A stretch of DNA of 64,000 nucleotides from Leptospira adleri (lineage in GTDB: Bacteria; Spirochaetota; Leptospiria; Leptospirales; Leptospiraceae): positions 10,777 to 74,776 of the forward strand of contig NZ_NPDU01000018.1 in NCBI RefSeq assembly GCF_002811985.1, in the 5' to 3' direction. How positions within the stretch are numbered: the stretch's first letter is position 1; the number at the start of each line of letters is the position of its first letter. A program made the translations under genes and the position numbers. The notes beneath the pieces are model-generated. The model was not told the origin of the DNA. It saw nothing but the letters and a program-made list of their open reading frames with translations, and ran no database searches. This document shows, piece after piece, positions 38,654 through 50,035 of this stretch.

Positions 38654-39868
38654 ATGAATGCCAAACGTCCCGCAGCTTTAGGTTTTATCTTTGTTACCGT
38701 TCTTATCGACGTGATCGGATTCGGAATCATCATTCCCGTTCTTCCGAAATTGATTCAGGAATTGACCCACGGTTCGTTGAGCGACGCCGCCCTTACGGGC
38801 GGGATGCTGATGTTTGCGTATTCGCTCGTTCAATTTGTGTGCGCGCCTTTTGTGGGAAGTCTGAGCGATCAATTTGGAAGAAGACCGGTTCTTCTTGCTT
38901 CCTTGTTCGGATTTACTTTGGATTATTTATTCTTGGCGTTTGCTCCTTCCATCTTTTGGCTGTTTGTCGGGCGCGTGATCGCAGGCGTAATGGGCGCCAG
39001 TTTTACGACCGGTTACGCATACATCGCCGATATCAGTCCGCCTGAAAAACGGGCGGCTAATTTTGGAATCTTAGGAGCCGCCTTCGGTCTCGGCTTTATC
39101 ATCGGTCCGGTTCTCGGCGGCCTTCTAGGACAGTACGGATCCAGGGCACCTTTTTTGGCGGCCGCAGGTCTGACTCTGATCAACTGGCTTTTCGGATTTT
39201 TTATTCTACCGGAATCCTTATCCAAGGAGAATCGAAGGAAGTTTGAATGGACAAAATCGAATCCGATCGGTTCTCTCCTCAGCCTAGAACGTTATCCTAT
39301 GATCTTAGGATTGGTGGCCGCTTTTTTCCTAATCAATACGGCCGCCCACGCAGTTCAGGGAACTTGGAATTATTATACGATGGAAAAGTTTCAGTGGGAC
39401 GAAGAGATGGTCGGGTATTCCCTCGGCGTAGTGGGATTCGTTTATGCGCTTACTCTCGGAGTGCTGATTCGATTGATTCTTCCGGTGCTCGGTCAGAATC
39501 GGAGCATCTACTTGGGTTTGACTTTGAGCGGACTCGGATACGCGTTATTTGCGCTTGCTACGGAAAGTTGGATGATGTTCGTGTTTTTGATTCCTTATTG
39601 TTTTGGAGGAATCGCGATGCCTCCTTTGCAGGGAATCATGTCTTCTCAGGTTCCGGAGAACGAACAAGGAGAATTACAAGGGGCGCTTACGAGTTTGACG
39701 AGCGTCACCGCGATCATCGGTCCGCTGTTGATGACCGGACTGTTCTCGTATTTTACCGGAAAGAACGCGCCTTTTTATTCTCCGGAGGCGCCTCTCTGGA
39801 TGGGAACCGCGTTGACCGCGCTGAGTCTTTGGATCGCGGTCGGATCTTTGAGAAAACACCATTCTTAG
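38654..39868 (+). CDS. MFS transporter, TetA/Bcr-like drug exporter type
   Basis: A 404-residue major facilitator with 12 predicted helices. Motif A between helices 2 and 3 reads [14 protein letters not shown] and the helix 4-5 region contains [21 protein letters not shown], with motif C (antiporter motif) in [16 protein letters not shown]. The similarity is to class TetA(A/C/G) tetracycline exporters, but substrate cannot be told from sequence. The ATG at 38654 begins at [11 protein letters not shown] directly before helix 1; an upstream frame adds nine residues. It is divergent from the glycosylase gene. Confidence 0.9.
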   Translation: MNAKRPAALGFIFVTVLIDVIGFGIIIPVLPKLIQELTHGSLSDAALTGGMLMFAYSLVQFVCAPFVGSLSDQFGRRPVLLASLFGFTLDYLFLAFAPSIFWLFVGRVIAGVMGASFTTGYAYIADISPPEKRAANFGILGAAFGLGFIIGPVLGGLLGQYGSRAPFLAAAGLTLINWLFGFFILPESLSKENRRKFEWTKSNPIGSLLSLERYPMILGLVAAFFLINTAAHAVQGTWNYYTMEKFQWDEEMVGYSLGVVGFVYALTLGVLIRLILPVLGQNRSIYLGLTLSGLGYALFALATESWMMFVFLIPYCFGGIAMPPLQGIMSSQVPENEQGELQGALTSLTSVTAIIGPLLMTGLFSYFTGKNAPFYSPEAPLWMGTALTALSLWIAVGSLRKHHS

Positions 39869-39908
39869 ATTCGAATTTAGGGGATAGATTACGCTCGGGA
39901 GAAAGAGT

Positions 39909-40676
39909 ATGCGAAAATTATTAAATTTGAATATACTTATATTCAAAACGAGGGCGGAGGCGTTCTGTTTTTTGTCCTTGTTTCTTTTTTGCGGATGTTA
40001 TACTTTTCCCCGCGAGAAACCGTCCGTGATTCCTCCGAATCAGAAAATTCTTTTGGGTTACATCAATCAGGACGGCCAGGTTTTTTCTTCCAAGATCGGA
40101 GTGAAAACGAAATACAAGGAAGCGGAGGAGAAGCTCAATCTTTTCGAGGAAAAAGTCCACAGACCTCTTCTGGAGCGTTTTGATAGACGAATCGAGGAGA
40201 TTAAAAAACACGGATTGGAGCTGGAGAAAAACAGCACTTCGGTCAAAAGACAATTGGTGGCGGCCGTTTTGATCGCGCTGATCGTTCCGATTCCGGGAGC
40301 CGTGGAAACGGTTTTGACCGTGGGTTTGATCACGATCGCTTATCGAAAAATTCGGGAGAAAAAAGAGGATCAAATCGCAAAAGCCGCCGTGGAAGAATTG
40401 ATTCAAAACTGCGAGACCGCAAAAGAAAACCTTTCTTCCTTTCGTAAAAACAAACTTTCGGACTTTGTCCTCAATTGGAGAAAAGAATTCAGAAAGGAGG
40501 AAAATCACGTCGTAAGTCATTCGGATTCGACAGATATAAGAATCTACGATCTCGTGAACGAGAAGTTTCAGAAGGACGCGGAATGGCTGAAGTCGCAGGC
40601 GGAAACGGAACTTGCGCACGCGAATCTTTATTGTTCGCAAGAAATCAATTTTGCAAAAGCGGAAGTAAGGAAATAG
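39909..40676 (+). CDS. Putative lipoprotein with internal membrane segment
   Basis: A 255-residue protein. The N-terminus has a hydrophobic stretch ending in LFLFCGC, so lipidation at Cys28 or Cys30 is likely. A second hydrophobic stretch at about 114-144 (LVAAVLIALIVPIPGAVETV) suggests a membrane hairpin. The flanks are charged and helical. The ATG has GGGAG upstream. It follows the MFS gene by 40 bases and may be cotranscribed. I do not recognise the family. Confidence 0.65.
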   Translation: MRKLLNLNILIFKTRAEAFCFLSLFLFCGCYTFPREKPSVIPPNQKILLGYINQDGQVFSSKIGVKTKYKEAEEKLNLFEEKVHRPLLERFDRRIEEIKKHGLELEKNSTSVKRQLVAAVLIALIVPIPGAVETVLTVGLITIAYRKIREKKEDQIAKAAVEELIQNCETAKENLSSFRKNKLSDFVLNWRKEFRKEENHVVSHSDSTDIRIYDLVNEKFQKDAEWLKSQAETELAHANLYCSQEINFAKAEVRK

Positions 40677-40764
40677 TTTCGTTCCGGGTAAGAGCGGGGA
40701 ATTCCTTTTTTCTTTCAAATCCTCCTTTTCAAAATGTTCTCATAAGAAAGTCTAAGTTCTATCT

Positions 40765-41622
40765 ATGAAAATCATCTCCTCAGTTCTCAAAGACCTCGGC
40801 GATAATTTCCGAGTTCGAAGAATTCTTCCCTCCTTCGAGGCGCGTCACGTAGGCCCCTTTGTTTTTGTGGATCACATGGGCCCTGTTCCGATTCTTACCG
40901 GTAAGGAACTTGTAGTTCGCGCGCATCCTCATATCGGTCTTGCGACGATCACTTATCTTTACGATGGAGTGATTCTTCATCGGGACAGCATCGGAACCGA
41001 GGTGCCTATTCGTCCTTTCGAAGTCAATTGGATGACAGCGGGTTCCGGGATCGCACACAGCGAACGTTCTCAGTTGGATCCTCATTTTTCTTTTCTCGAA
41101 GGAATTCAAACTTGGGTCGCTCTTCCCAAAGCATCGGAAGAAGTGGACGCCGAATTTTTTCATTTAGATCGGGAACAGATTCCGATTCTCTCCGGTGATC
41201 TCTGGGAGTTACGTCTTGCCGCGGGAGAGTTTTTAGGAGAACGTTCTCCGGTGAAAGTTTATTCTTCTCTTTTTTACGGAGACTTAGAGGCAAAAGCCGG
41301 CGCAAAAGGAGAATGGAAGATTCCTTCCGATCAAGAATCCGCTCTTTACGTTTCTCGCGGGAGTTTGGAAGTTCACGGTAATAAGGTCGAAGTCGGACAA
41401 ATGGCCGTCTTTGATTTGGGGGAAACCGTTTCTTTTTCCTCGAAGGACGGTGTGCGCGCCATTCTTCTTGGAGGAGTTCCTCTTCCCGAGAGACGTCATC
41501 TCTGGTGGAATTTTGTTTCGACTTCCTTGGAAAGAATCGAAAGGGCAAAATTAGAATGGAAGGAAGAACGTTTTCCAGTCGTTCCCGGAGAAGTGGATCG
41601 AATTCCTCTTCCTCCCGGTTGA
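40765..41622 (+). CDS. Pirin family protein
   Basis: A 285-residue bicupin of the pirin family. The metal ligands expected for pirins are present: His54 and His56 in [10 protein letters not shown], His98 and Glu100 in [10 protein letters not shown]. Family segments FVFVDHMGP and GIQTWVALP are also seen. Pirins bind iron; some have quercetinase activity and some influence redox or metabolic control. The ATG at 40765 is immediate to the domain. It lies 88 bases after the lipoprotein gene. Confidence 0.92.
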   Translation: MKIISSVLKDLGDNFRVRRILPSFEARHVGPFVFVDHMGPVPILTGKELVVRAHPHIGLATITYLYDGVILHRDSIGTEVPIRPFEVNWMTAGSGIAHSERSQLDPHFSFLEGIQTWVALPKASEEVDAEFFHLDREQIPILSGDLWELRLAAGEFLGERSPVKVYSSLFYGDLEAKAGAKGEWKIPSDQESALYVSRGSLEVHGNKVEVGQMAVFDLGETVSFSSKDGVRAILLGGVPLPERRHLWWNFVSTSLERIERAKLEWKEERFPVVPGEVDRIPLPPG

Positions 41623-41637
41623 GGGACGTTTTTTGAG

Positions 41638-41875
41638 AAAAGTATGAGTTCCTACTTTTTTCGAATCGGACGGGATGATTACGATCGCGAGAGGGGGAGT
41701 TCCCGCGTTTGCCCTTCTTTTGGACGGGCGCTTTTGTTGAAAAAGTAGGAACTCATACTTTTTTACGAATTTTACGATGGGCGTCGTTGCCATTTTTCTT
41801 CACGAATGATTTGTTTTACCAAAGAACGCGGGAACTCCCTCGATTCTTTGTTGAAAAAAGTAGGAACTCACACAA
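41638..41875. repeat. Cluster of GTAGGAACTC hairpin repeats
   Basis: Three clear copies lie between pirin and the HAD phosphatase gene: GTATGAGTTCCTAC at 41642-41655 (minus orientation), GTAGGAACTCATAC at 41745-41758 (plus), and GTAGGAACTCACAC at 41860-41873 (plus), each flanked by A- or T-runs that pair. A weaker core, CGGGAACTCCCTC, is at about 41829. No gene is supported in this spacer. Confidence 0.7.
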
Positions 41876-41879
41876 AAAA

Positions 41880-42560
41880 TCAAAGAACACCGATCTCCCG
41901 GAGGATTTTCTCCGGCGCCGTGTAATTCTGAAATACGGTCGGAACTCCATTCTTCTTTAAGAGATCATTTTCCATACTGTTGATCCCGATAAATCTAAGA
42001 CCCAATTCTTGACTCGCTCTCCAATCCCAGAGGCCGTCTCCAAAATAAACCACTTCGGAAAAATCTTCGACCGAATGAACTGCTTTGAGTTTCTGCAGAG
42101 TTTTCAAAATGATTCCGTTTCTGTTCTGAGCATCCTCGCTGGAAGAGATCGGAAATCTTTCAATCGGAATCTTCGCGTTCTTTGTTTTCACCCGAGCGGG
42201 AATCAGCCAACTTCCCGTGATGATTCCCAGAGGCAGTTTTTTCATCTCCAGAGATTCTAAGAATTTTTTAGCGCCTGAAATTTCAGGATAAAGGGAAGAA
42301 TTTTCTTCGACCGAGCTTCGAATCTTTTCCGTGAATCTTTCTTTGAAGATCGAGAATTTTTCGTCTTCGATTTCTTTTTGGAAATGATGTCTGTGGACGT
42401 CCTGAACGACTCCGTCGTCCGTAATGTTCGTAAACATTTCCCAAGGAATTTTCTCCGGATCCAAACCTAAAATTTCCCGGATCGTCTCCCGATAGAATCG
42501 ATTGTGGTCCGAATGGGAATGGATCAGAGTTCCGTCGATATCGAAAAGAAAACACTTCAT
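41880..42560 (-). CDS. HAD-superfamily phosphatase
   Basis: A 226-residue hydrolase of the haloacid dehalogenase superfamily. Motif I is DIDGT (Asp7 nucleophile, Asp9 acid), motif II is GIITGSW near 118, and motif IV is VYFGDGLWDWRASQELG near 180, with a helical cap inserted between I and II as in phosphoglycolate phosphatase-like enzymes. I chose the ATG at 42560 since it sits directly before the first strand; a longer frame adds a basic 36-residue stretch that is not conserved in such enzymes. The substrate is unknown. Confidence 0.86.
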   Translation of the reverse strand: MKCFLFDIDGTLIHSHSDHNRFYRETIREILGLDPEKIPWEMFTNITDDGVVQDVHRHHFQKEIEDEKFSIFKERFTEKIRSSVEENSSLYPEISGAKKFLESLEMKKLPLGIITGSWLIPARVKTKNAKIPIERFPISSSEDAQNRNGIILKTLQKLKAVHSVEDFSEVVYFGDGLWDWRASQELGLRFIGINSMENDLLKKNGVPTVFQNYTAPEKILREIGVL

Positions 42561-42760
42561 TCGAACCATCAAAGAGCGAAGCCGTAAAGACCTACGAATC
42601 AAAAAACGAAAGTTTTCAAAAAAAGCATTCGATTCGTATAAAAACGGATTTTTTACCGGAAAATCCAAAAATAAAAATCCGATCCGATTCTTACTATATT
42701 CTCAAAGAGAAATCCGATTCAAAACTTCCCAAAAAGATAAGAATCTTAAAATTTAGAATA

Positions 42761-44911
42761 TTATTTTTTTTGAATGTTTACCGGAATCCCGGTAAACGCG
42801 GCGTTCCCGGAAAGTTCGTCCAGAGATTCCTCGTCCGTAAGATCGTTGATGCTTACGCCCGCGAATTGTTTGGCGACGTTCAGGCGAACCCCGTTCTTAC
42901 CGTGTCCGAAGCCGTGCGGAATGCTTACAACCCCGGGCATAATCTCGTCCGTGATTTCGGTAGGAATCAAAATTCTTCCCACTCTGGATTCCACTTGGAC
43001 TTCCTCCTCTTCGGATATTCCTAAATTCTTCGCGTCGTCCGGATGGATCAAAAGAGTACAACGATTTTTTCCGGTCATAAGTTTCGGCATATTGTGCATC
43101 CAGGAATTGTTGTTCCGAAGATGTCTTCTCCCGATGAGGAGAAAGTTTTTTCCTTTTTCGCCTTCGGACCATTCTTCGAATTTTTTTGCGAGTCTCGGAA
43201 GGTCGTCTAACACAGGTTTGGGGAGAAGGCGGATCTTTTTGTCTTCGGTGAGAAGTCTTTCCGGAAAACAACTCATGAGAGGACCAAGATCGATTCCGTG
43301 AGGGTTTTCTTTTAACAATTGAATGTTGAGCATTCGATTGTGTTTTCCTTTTTCACCGTAAGGTCCGGTTCGAAGCGCGAAATCGATGACCGTCGAAGGT
43401 CCGAGTTTGGTAGTAATCAGTTGATCGGGAAGCGGCTTTCCTGCTCTCAAAAGTTCGAGTCTTTTTGTGAGATCGGTAAAAATTTCCCAGTCGTGAAGCA
43501 TCCCGGGCTCCGGATCAAAGATCGGTTGCGCGTATTTCGTAGTGTTGCGAACCGCAAAGACATTGAAGATCATATCGTAGTGATCGTGTTCCAAAGCGGA
43601 AGTCGGAGGGAGAATGTAATTCGCGTGTTGTGTGGTTTCGTTGATGTAAAAATCGACGGAGACCATAAATTCCAAATTTTTCAAACCTTCTTCAAGTTTG
43701 GCGCCGTTCGGAGTGGAGAGAACCGGATTACCCGCCGAAGTTACGAAGGCTTTGATTTGTCCTTCTCCCGGAGTGAGCATTTCTTCCGAGAGGGCGGCCA
43801 CCGGAAGTTCGTCGCTGAACTCGGGAAGTTTTCTCACTCTTGTTTGGAACGTGTTGAATGTTCCGGGAGAACTTTTCAACGCGCCTTTTGGATCGATCGG
43901 ATCGACGGCGGGGAGGGTGAACATTGCGCCTCCCTTCTTATCCAAATTACCGGTGAGAATGTTCACAAGATTGATGAGCCACTGGGAAAGAGCGCCGAAG
44001 GCCTGGGTGGAGACTCCGATTCTTCCGTAACAGACCGCGCTTTCGGAAGAGGAAAAATCCAGAGCGATTCTTTCTATGGTCGACGCGGGAACACCGGTCG
44101 CCTTTTCCACTTTCGAGGGAGAATATTTCGAAGCGAGATCGTGAATGAAAGAAAGATCCTTCGAATCGAAAAGAGAAGAAGGTTTTACTAGATTCTTCTC
44201 AAAGAAAACATGCAAGATTGCTAATAGAAAAAAAGCGTCGGCGCCCGGGCGGATAAAAACGTGTTCGTCCGCGTGGGTTGCGGTTTCCGTTTTTCTCGGA
44301 TCGATGACGATGAACTTTCCTCCTCTTTCCTGGAGTTCTTTTAATCTTTTTTTTACGTCGGGAACGGTCATAAGACTTCCGTTCGAAGCGAAGGGATTTC
44401 CGCCTAAGATGAGAAAGTATTTCGTATGATCGATGTCCGGAATCGGAATGAGGAGCTGATGACCGAACATAAGATAGGAAAGAAGTTGATGAGGAAGTTG
44501 ATCCACCGAAGTCGCAGAATAATGATTTTTAGTTTTAAGACGATTGGAAAATCTCTGACCGAAGAGCATGGAGCCGTAGTTGTGAACGTTCGGATTTCCG
44601 TTGTAGACGGCGACTGAATCGTTCCCGTATTTATTTTGAATTTCAAAAAGCGCCTTAGCGGTTTCCGAAAGGGCTTCCACCCAGGAAACTTGAATCCAAC
44701 CGTTCGGGGTTCGTTTGAGAGGAAATTTAAGACGATCGGGATCTTCGTATAGATTTTTGAGTTCGGGGCCTTTGGCGCAGAGATGACCTCGACTGAAAGG
44801 ATCGTCCTTGTCGCCGCGGATCGCGGAAATTTTACCGTCTTCTACTTCGATGCGTAAGCCGCACATAGCTTCGCAGAGGGTGCAAGAACGAAAGTGGGTT
44901 TTTTGACTCAT
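42761..44911 (-). CDS. Molybdopterin-dependent oxidoreductase, formate dehydrogenase/DMSO reductase family
   Basis: A 716-residue molybdo-bis(MGD) enzyme. The N-terminal iron-sulfur motif is Cys10-x2-Cys13-x3-Cys17 with Cys45 in GHLCAKGPE. The molybdopterin domains contain YNGNPNVHNYGSM, ILGGNPFASNGSLM and VIDPRKTETATHADEH, and the C-terminal dinucleotide-binding domain contains MPKLMTGKNRCTLLIHPDDA and SIPHGFGHGKNG. No twin-arginine signal is present, so it is probably cytoplasmic. The reaction (formate, nitrate or another oxo-transfer) cannot be fixed. A good AGAGGA ribosome site precedes the ATG at 44911. No adjacent electron-transfer subunit is seen. Confidence 0.9.
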   Translation of the reverse strand: MSQKTHFRSCTLCEAMCGLRIEVEDGKISAIRGDKDDPFSRGHLCAKGPELKNLYEDPDRLKFPLKRTPNGWIQVSWVEALSETAKALFEIQNKYGNDSVAVYNGNPNVHNYGSMLFGQRFSNRLKTKNHYSATSVDQLPHQLLSYLMFGHQLLIPIPDIDHTKYFLILGGNPFASNGSLMTVPDVKKRLKELQERGGKFIVIDPRKTETATHADEHVFIRPGADAFFLLAILHVFFEKNLVKPSSLFDSKDLSFIHDLASKYSPSKVEKATGVPASTIERIALDFSSSESAVCYGRIGVSTQAFGALSQWLINLVNILTGNLDKKGGAMFTLPAVDPIDPKGALKSSPGTFNTFQTRVRKLPEFSDELPVAALSEEMLTPGEGQIKAFVTSAGNPVLSTPNGAKLEEGLKNLEFMVSVDFYINETTQHANYILPPTSALEHDHYDMIFNVFAVRNTTKYAQPIFDPEPGMLHDWEIFTDLTKRLELLRAGKPLPDQLITTKLGPSTVIDFALRTGPYGEKGKHNRMLNIQLLKENPHGIDLGPLMSCFPERLLTEDKKIRLLPKPVLDDLPRLAKKFEEWSEGEKGKNFLLIGRRHLRNNNSWMHNMPKLMTGKNRCTLLIHPDDAKNLGISEEEEVQVESRVGRILIPTEITDEIMPGVVSIPHGFGHGKNGVRLNVAKQFAGVSINDLTDEESLDELSGNAAFTGIPVNIQKK

Positions 44912-45016
44912 GAATTTCCTCTCAAAAGACGGATTTGATGGAATCCGAGATTTGAAAATCAGCAAGAATTTTATCCGATTTCTTCGGGGAGACAAAGAAA
45001 TAAATTTTGGCCGCAT

Positions 45017-45646
45017 CCGCCAAACGCGGAGAAAACGAAGAGGCGTTCTTAAGAGGGCGGACCGGGCCGAGTCCGGCCTCGCGGATTCCCGCTCGGTCTG
45101 GTAAAAGGGCGTTCTAAGAGACGAAAGGCGCTTCTTTTTTTACCAGACCAAGGCCTTCCTGTCCCTTGCGGATGGAAAACAGGGACCTTGTTTTGCGACC
45201 AAGAGGTCGGAACTCCGTTGTTTGTTTTCGACATTTCTCTAAAAAGTAGGAACTCATACTTTTACTGAGAACGCTAAAATCTTCCTAAAAACAATCCGGA
45301 AGTAGGAACTCATACTTTTACTGAGAACGCTAAAATCTTCCTAAAACAATCCGGAAGTAGGAACTCATACTTTTACTGAGAACGCTAAAATCTTCCTAAA
45401 ACAATCCGAAAGTAGGAACTCATACTTTGAAAGAAGAAGTCTTTGTTCTCACTAGATTCTCTTAATGTGGGAACTCCCTGAATGGATCGTAAAGGAGGTT
45501 TGATTCTTCCTTGTTTTCTTTCAAAAGTAGGAACTCATACTTTTCTTAAAAAAGGACGCCGGCTTTTCGGAAATTCTTCGAATGTAGGAACTCCTTCATT
45601 TCCAAAAGACTTCCCAGAAAGGAGAGGGCAAAAAATCTTTCCAAAT
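45017..45646. other. Repeat-rich intergenic region
   Basis: About 630 bases without a supported gene. In order it holds a GC-rich block sharing an 18-mer with 33895-33912; an inverted repeat GGTCTGGTAAAA (about 45095) with TTTTACCAGACC (about 45138); GTCGGAACTCCGTT at 45206-45219; a tandem array of 55-56 bp units (45244-45429); and single GGAACT repeats at 45467, 45527 and 45584. Frames across it encode recurring peptides such as VGTHTF and are artefacts of the repeats. Confidence 0.65.
45244..45429 (+). repeat. Tandem array, 3.3 copies of a 55-56 bp unit containing the GTAGGAACTCATAC hairpin
   Basis: Units start at 45244 (56 bp), 45300 (55 bp) and 45355 (55 bp), with a partial fourth from 45410. 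Each unit begins AAGTAGGAACTCATACTTTT and continues with ACTGAGAACGCTAAAATC and TTCCTAAAACAATCCG. The units differ by one A insertion in the first and one G-to-A change at the third end. The near identity indicates recent amplification by slippage or unequal exchange. Confidence 0.93.
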
Positions 45647-46087
45647 ATGTCCGACGATTCCGAACTCAATCGCAAACTACAAAAGGAATTTTCGGAGGCG
45701 TTTTACTCAGAGTTTAAGGAATTCTTTGGAGAAGAAAAAGAACACGGATATGAACTCTATTCTCTGAGCGGCGGAGAATCCGGTCCTAAAGGAAGTTGGG
45801 CGACCTTTACGATTCGAAACCCTTTAGCGTCCCGTTCGCTCGTCTTTCGTTACGATCCTGAAAATCATTCCTTCTACGCGATGCTCAAGATCCAAGTGAT
45901 TCCCGGAGAAGAAGACTGGGATCTGGATTCTCTCTTTCGAAGAAAAGGTTATCCCATTCCGGAGTTCAAAGATTCTCTCAAGAACGCGGGAGAATGGATC
46001 TTTCATTCGATCGCGAGACATTATCTCAGCGCGATCTTTCAGTATTGCCCGAGAATTCTGGAACCGGATTTCTTTCCGACAACCTAA
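45647..46087 (+). CDS. Hypothetical cytosolic protein, 146 residues
   Basis: The frame from the ATG at 45647 encodes an acidic soluble protein beginning MSDDSELNRKLQKEF. It has no signal, membrane helix or recognised motif; the middle reads like an alpha-beta fold (GSWATFTIRNPLASRSLVFRYDP). The frame is open 55 codons further upstream, but that part is translated repeat sequence (VGTHTFLKK), so I trimmed it. An AAAGGAGAGGG lies about 20 bases upstream, rather far for a ribosome site. The function is unknown. Confidence 0.65.
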   Translation: MSDDSELNRKLQKEFSEAFYSEFKEFFGEEKEHGYELYSLSGGESGPKGSWATFTIRNPLASRSLVFRYDPENHSFYAMLKIQVIPGEEDWDLDSLFRRKGYPIPEFKDSLKNAGEWIFHSIARHYLSAIFQYCPRILEPDFFPTT

Positions 46088-46100
46088 GACTCCCGTTTTA

Positions 46101-46132
46101 TTTTCAAAAGTAGGAACTCATACTTTTGAAAA
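46101..46132. repeat. Best-formed GGAACT hairpin, 12-bp perfect stem
   Basis: TTTTCAAAAGTA and TACTTTTGAAAA pair perfectly around the loop GGAACTCA. It lies 14 bases after the stop of the 146-residue protein gene and could end its transcript, since T residues follow in both directions. Confidence 0.75.
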
Positions 46133-46320
46133 TAAAAGGACAACCCCCGGAAATTTAAAATCCAACCAAGAAGAATCGTTTGATCTCAACCAAAAAATCG
46201 AGCAAGAATGGGAGCTCTGGTTTATAAAATTATTATTATATTCTATAAATGAAATACGATTACGGACGAGGCGCTTCCTTAGGAGGGCTTTTTGCAGTCT
46301 TATAGGCCTATCTAAAGGTA

Positions 46321-46412
46321 GAAAAAGTAGGAACTCATACTTTTTTCAATCTTAGAGAAAGATTCCAATTCTCACAAAAAACGGACGCGACGTAATTCGT
46401 AGGAACTCACAC
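46321..46412 (+). repeat. Two further GGAACT repeat copies
   Basis: GTAGGAACTCATAC at 46327-46340 lies between AAAAA and TTTTTT and can form a hairpin. GTAGGAACTCACAC at 46399-46412 has a weaker stem and is followed by AAAAAA. Confidence 0.65.
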
Positions 46413-46487
46413 AAAAAACATTATATTTTTATAAACCGGAAATCTTTTCTGATTTTTGGGCTTTAGAGCGGATCCTCGATCCAAGAC

Positions 46488-47393
46488 TCACTTGGAAGTT
46501 TCTTGGATCTTTTTGAATTCCATGAGATCGATGAAGATTTCCTTATAACGAAGTTCATCTTCGGAAAGTTTTCCTTTTTTGTTCAAAAGTTTCGGATAGT
46601 ACTGTTCAATCTCAGAGCGAATCAGTTTGATTCCATCCGCCGCTTTCAACTTCGCATTTTTCTTCCTTAAAAGACGATAACAATCAACGGCCCCGTTTCG
46701 AATCGCCGCTAAGATCGGTGTCATTTTGGGAGTGGGCTGTGTTTTCAAATATCCGTAATCCGGCTGGAGTTCGTCAATATCGTATCCAAAAGAAATCAAT
46801 AACTCCAGTGCGGCGGGACAATTGGATGACGCGGCGCTGATAATGGGAGAACCCGAAGTATCCGGCTCGGCAAGTCCGTTATCTCGAATTCCTCCCTCTA
46901 AAAGAATTTTGAGATATTCTATATCGCAGAAATGCGCGGCGCTTTCTAATTCGTGTCCGTTTTCACTGACCCCGTTTTTTACCAAATAGCGAAACATTTC
47001 TAAACGCCGTAAATCTCTTGCTAATCTCAGAATTCTCGGATGGGAAGATCCGGGTTTTAGGAGTAATTCCAAAGCCTTTGGCTGGTTGGTTTCGATAGCG
47101 ATTTCTATCGCAGAAGGAATCTTATAAATTCGGGTACAGGAATTATAATGACAAAGCGGGTTCGGGTGATCGACTACGTGGTATTCGTGTTCGATTTTTC
47201 GAGCGTTCGGATCGGCCCCTTTCGAAAGAAGAATTTGGATTCGATCCAAATCCCGGATTAAAACCGAGTCGATCAGTTGTTCGTCGATGTCCTCCGACTT
47301 CGTTTGAGCGACGCCGGCTTGGATCGAAATAAGAATAAAAATAAGAATTGTATAAACTTTCACGTAAGACTTCATAACTTGCCGAAATTTCAT
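46488..47393 (-). CDS. Exported ankyrin-repeat protein
   Basis: A 301-residue protein with a signal peptide (about residues 8-29, ending GVAQ). The mature part is built of ankyrin repeats: clear units include DLDRIQILLSKGADPNAR, ALELLLKPGSS, LEMFRYLVKNGVSENGH, IEYLKILLEGGI and PAALELLISFGYDIDE. Ankyrin repeats bind other proteins. The start may be the ATG at 47393 or the one at 47375; the second gives a shorter basic region before the hydrophobic core. Location is periplasm or outside. The binding partner is unknown. Confidence 0.82.
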   Translation of the reverse strand: MKFRQVMKSYVKVYTILIFILISIQAGVAQTKSEDIDEQLIDSVLIRDLDRIQILLSKGADPNARKIEHEYHVVDHPNPLCHYNSCTRIYKIPSAIEIAIETNQPKALELLLKPGSSHPRILRLARDLRRLEMFRYLVKNGVSENGHELESAAHFCDIEYLKILLEGGIRDNGLAEPDTSGSPIISAASSNCPAALELLISFGYDIDELQPDYGYLKTQPTPKMTPILAAIRNGAVDCYRLLRKKNAKLKAADGIKLIRSEIEQYYPKLLNKKGKLSEDELRYKEIFIDLMEFKKIQETSK

Positions 47394-49570
<2,177 letters not shown>

Positions 49571-49575
49571 TCGCG

Positions 49576-49612
49576 AAAAACCGCGGGCCCTAAAAAGTCT
49601 GCGGTTTTTTTT
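49576..49612 (+). terminator. Rho-independent terminator of bipA
   Basis: AAAAACCGC pairs with GCGGTTTTT across a loop of about 16 bases and the 3' arm continues into a run of T. It starts five bases after the stop codon. Confidence 0.9.
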
Positions 49613-50035
49613 ACCTTCTTCCTTCCTCTTTTCAACTCAAGTCCTCCGTTCTTCCGTTTTCCTTTCAAAAACTTCGATTTGTTTTTCACTTTTTCTAACA
49701 ATCATTAGGCGAGGAACCGTTTTTATTCTCCTAACAATTCTGCGTTAGTCGTCATTTTAACCACTAAGTCTGAAATTCCTTGGAATATTCTATTTATTGA
49801 ATGTGAATTATCGAGATCAGGAATGTCGATTTATCATTCGTTTATATTTTTCTATGATCTCAAAAAAAAGAACGGATATAATAAAAAGAATCGGGCTTCA
49901 ACGTAAACATTTTGCCTTATATGATTTCGAAGTGCTTATCTTTTAGGCTAAATTAAATTTCCAAAAAAATCTTAAAAAAAATGTCCATCTTAAATTTCTG
50001 TTACGTATATAAATGGAAAGATCGAAGAGCAAAGT
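49613..50035. other. AT-rich intergenic region, nothing recognised
   Basis: About 420 bases, markedly AT-rich, upstream of the acyltransferase gene. I see no RNA gene or repeat of the families listed elsewhere. Confidence 0.4.

Larger units (their letters stand above)
46088..46487. other. AT-rich intergenic region with GGAACT repeats
   Basis: About 400 bases between convergent genes. It carries a long perfect hairpin at 46101-46132, and repeat copies at 46327-46340 and 46399-46412. No gene is supported. Confidence 0.55.

Noticed and set aside
39247..39924. A 225-codon plus-strand frame inside the MFS gene.
   Set aside because: It is a +1 shadow rich in Arg and Ser; the MFS frame covers all 12 helices.
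39921..40718. A 265-codon minus-strand frame over the lipoprotein gene.
   Set aside because: The plus-strand frame has a lipobox, ribosome site and better amino acid composition.
43319..44191. A 290-codon plus-strand frame.
   Set aside because: It is antisense to the molybdopterin oxidoreductase gene, which has a full domain match; the antisense frame has no recognisable motif.
45244..45429. A CRISPR-like array of direct repeats.
   Set aside because: The spacers between the hairpins are identical, so it is a tandem repeat. No cas gene is present.
45482..45646. An upstream extension of the 146-residue protein, with peptides VGTHTFLKK and VGTPSF.
   Set aside because: These peptides are translations of the GTAGGAACTC repeat; the real gene starts later.
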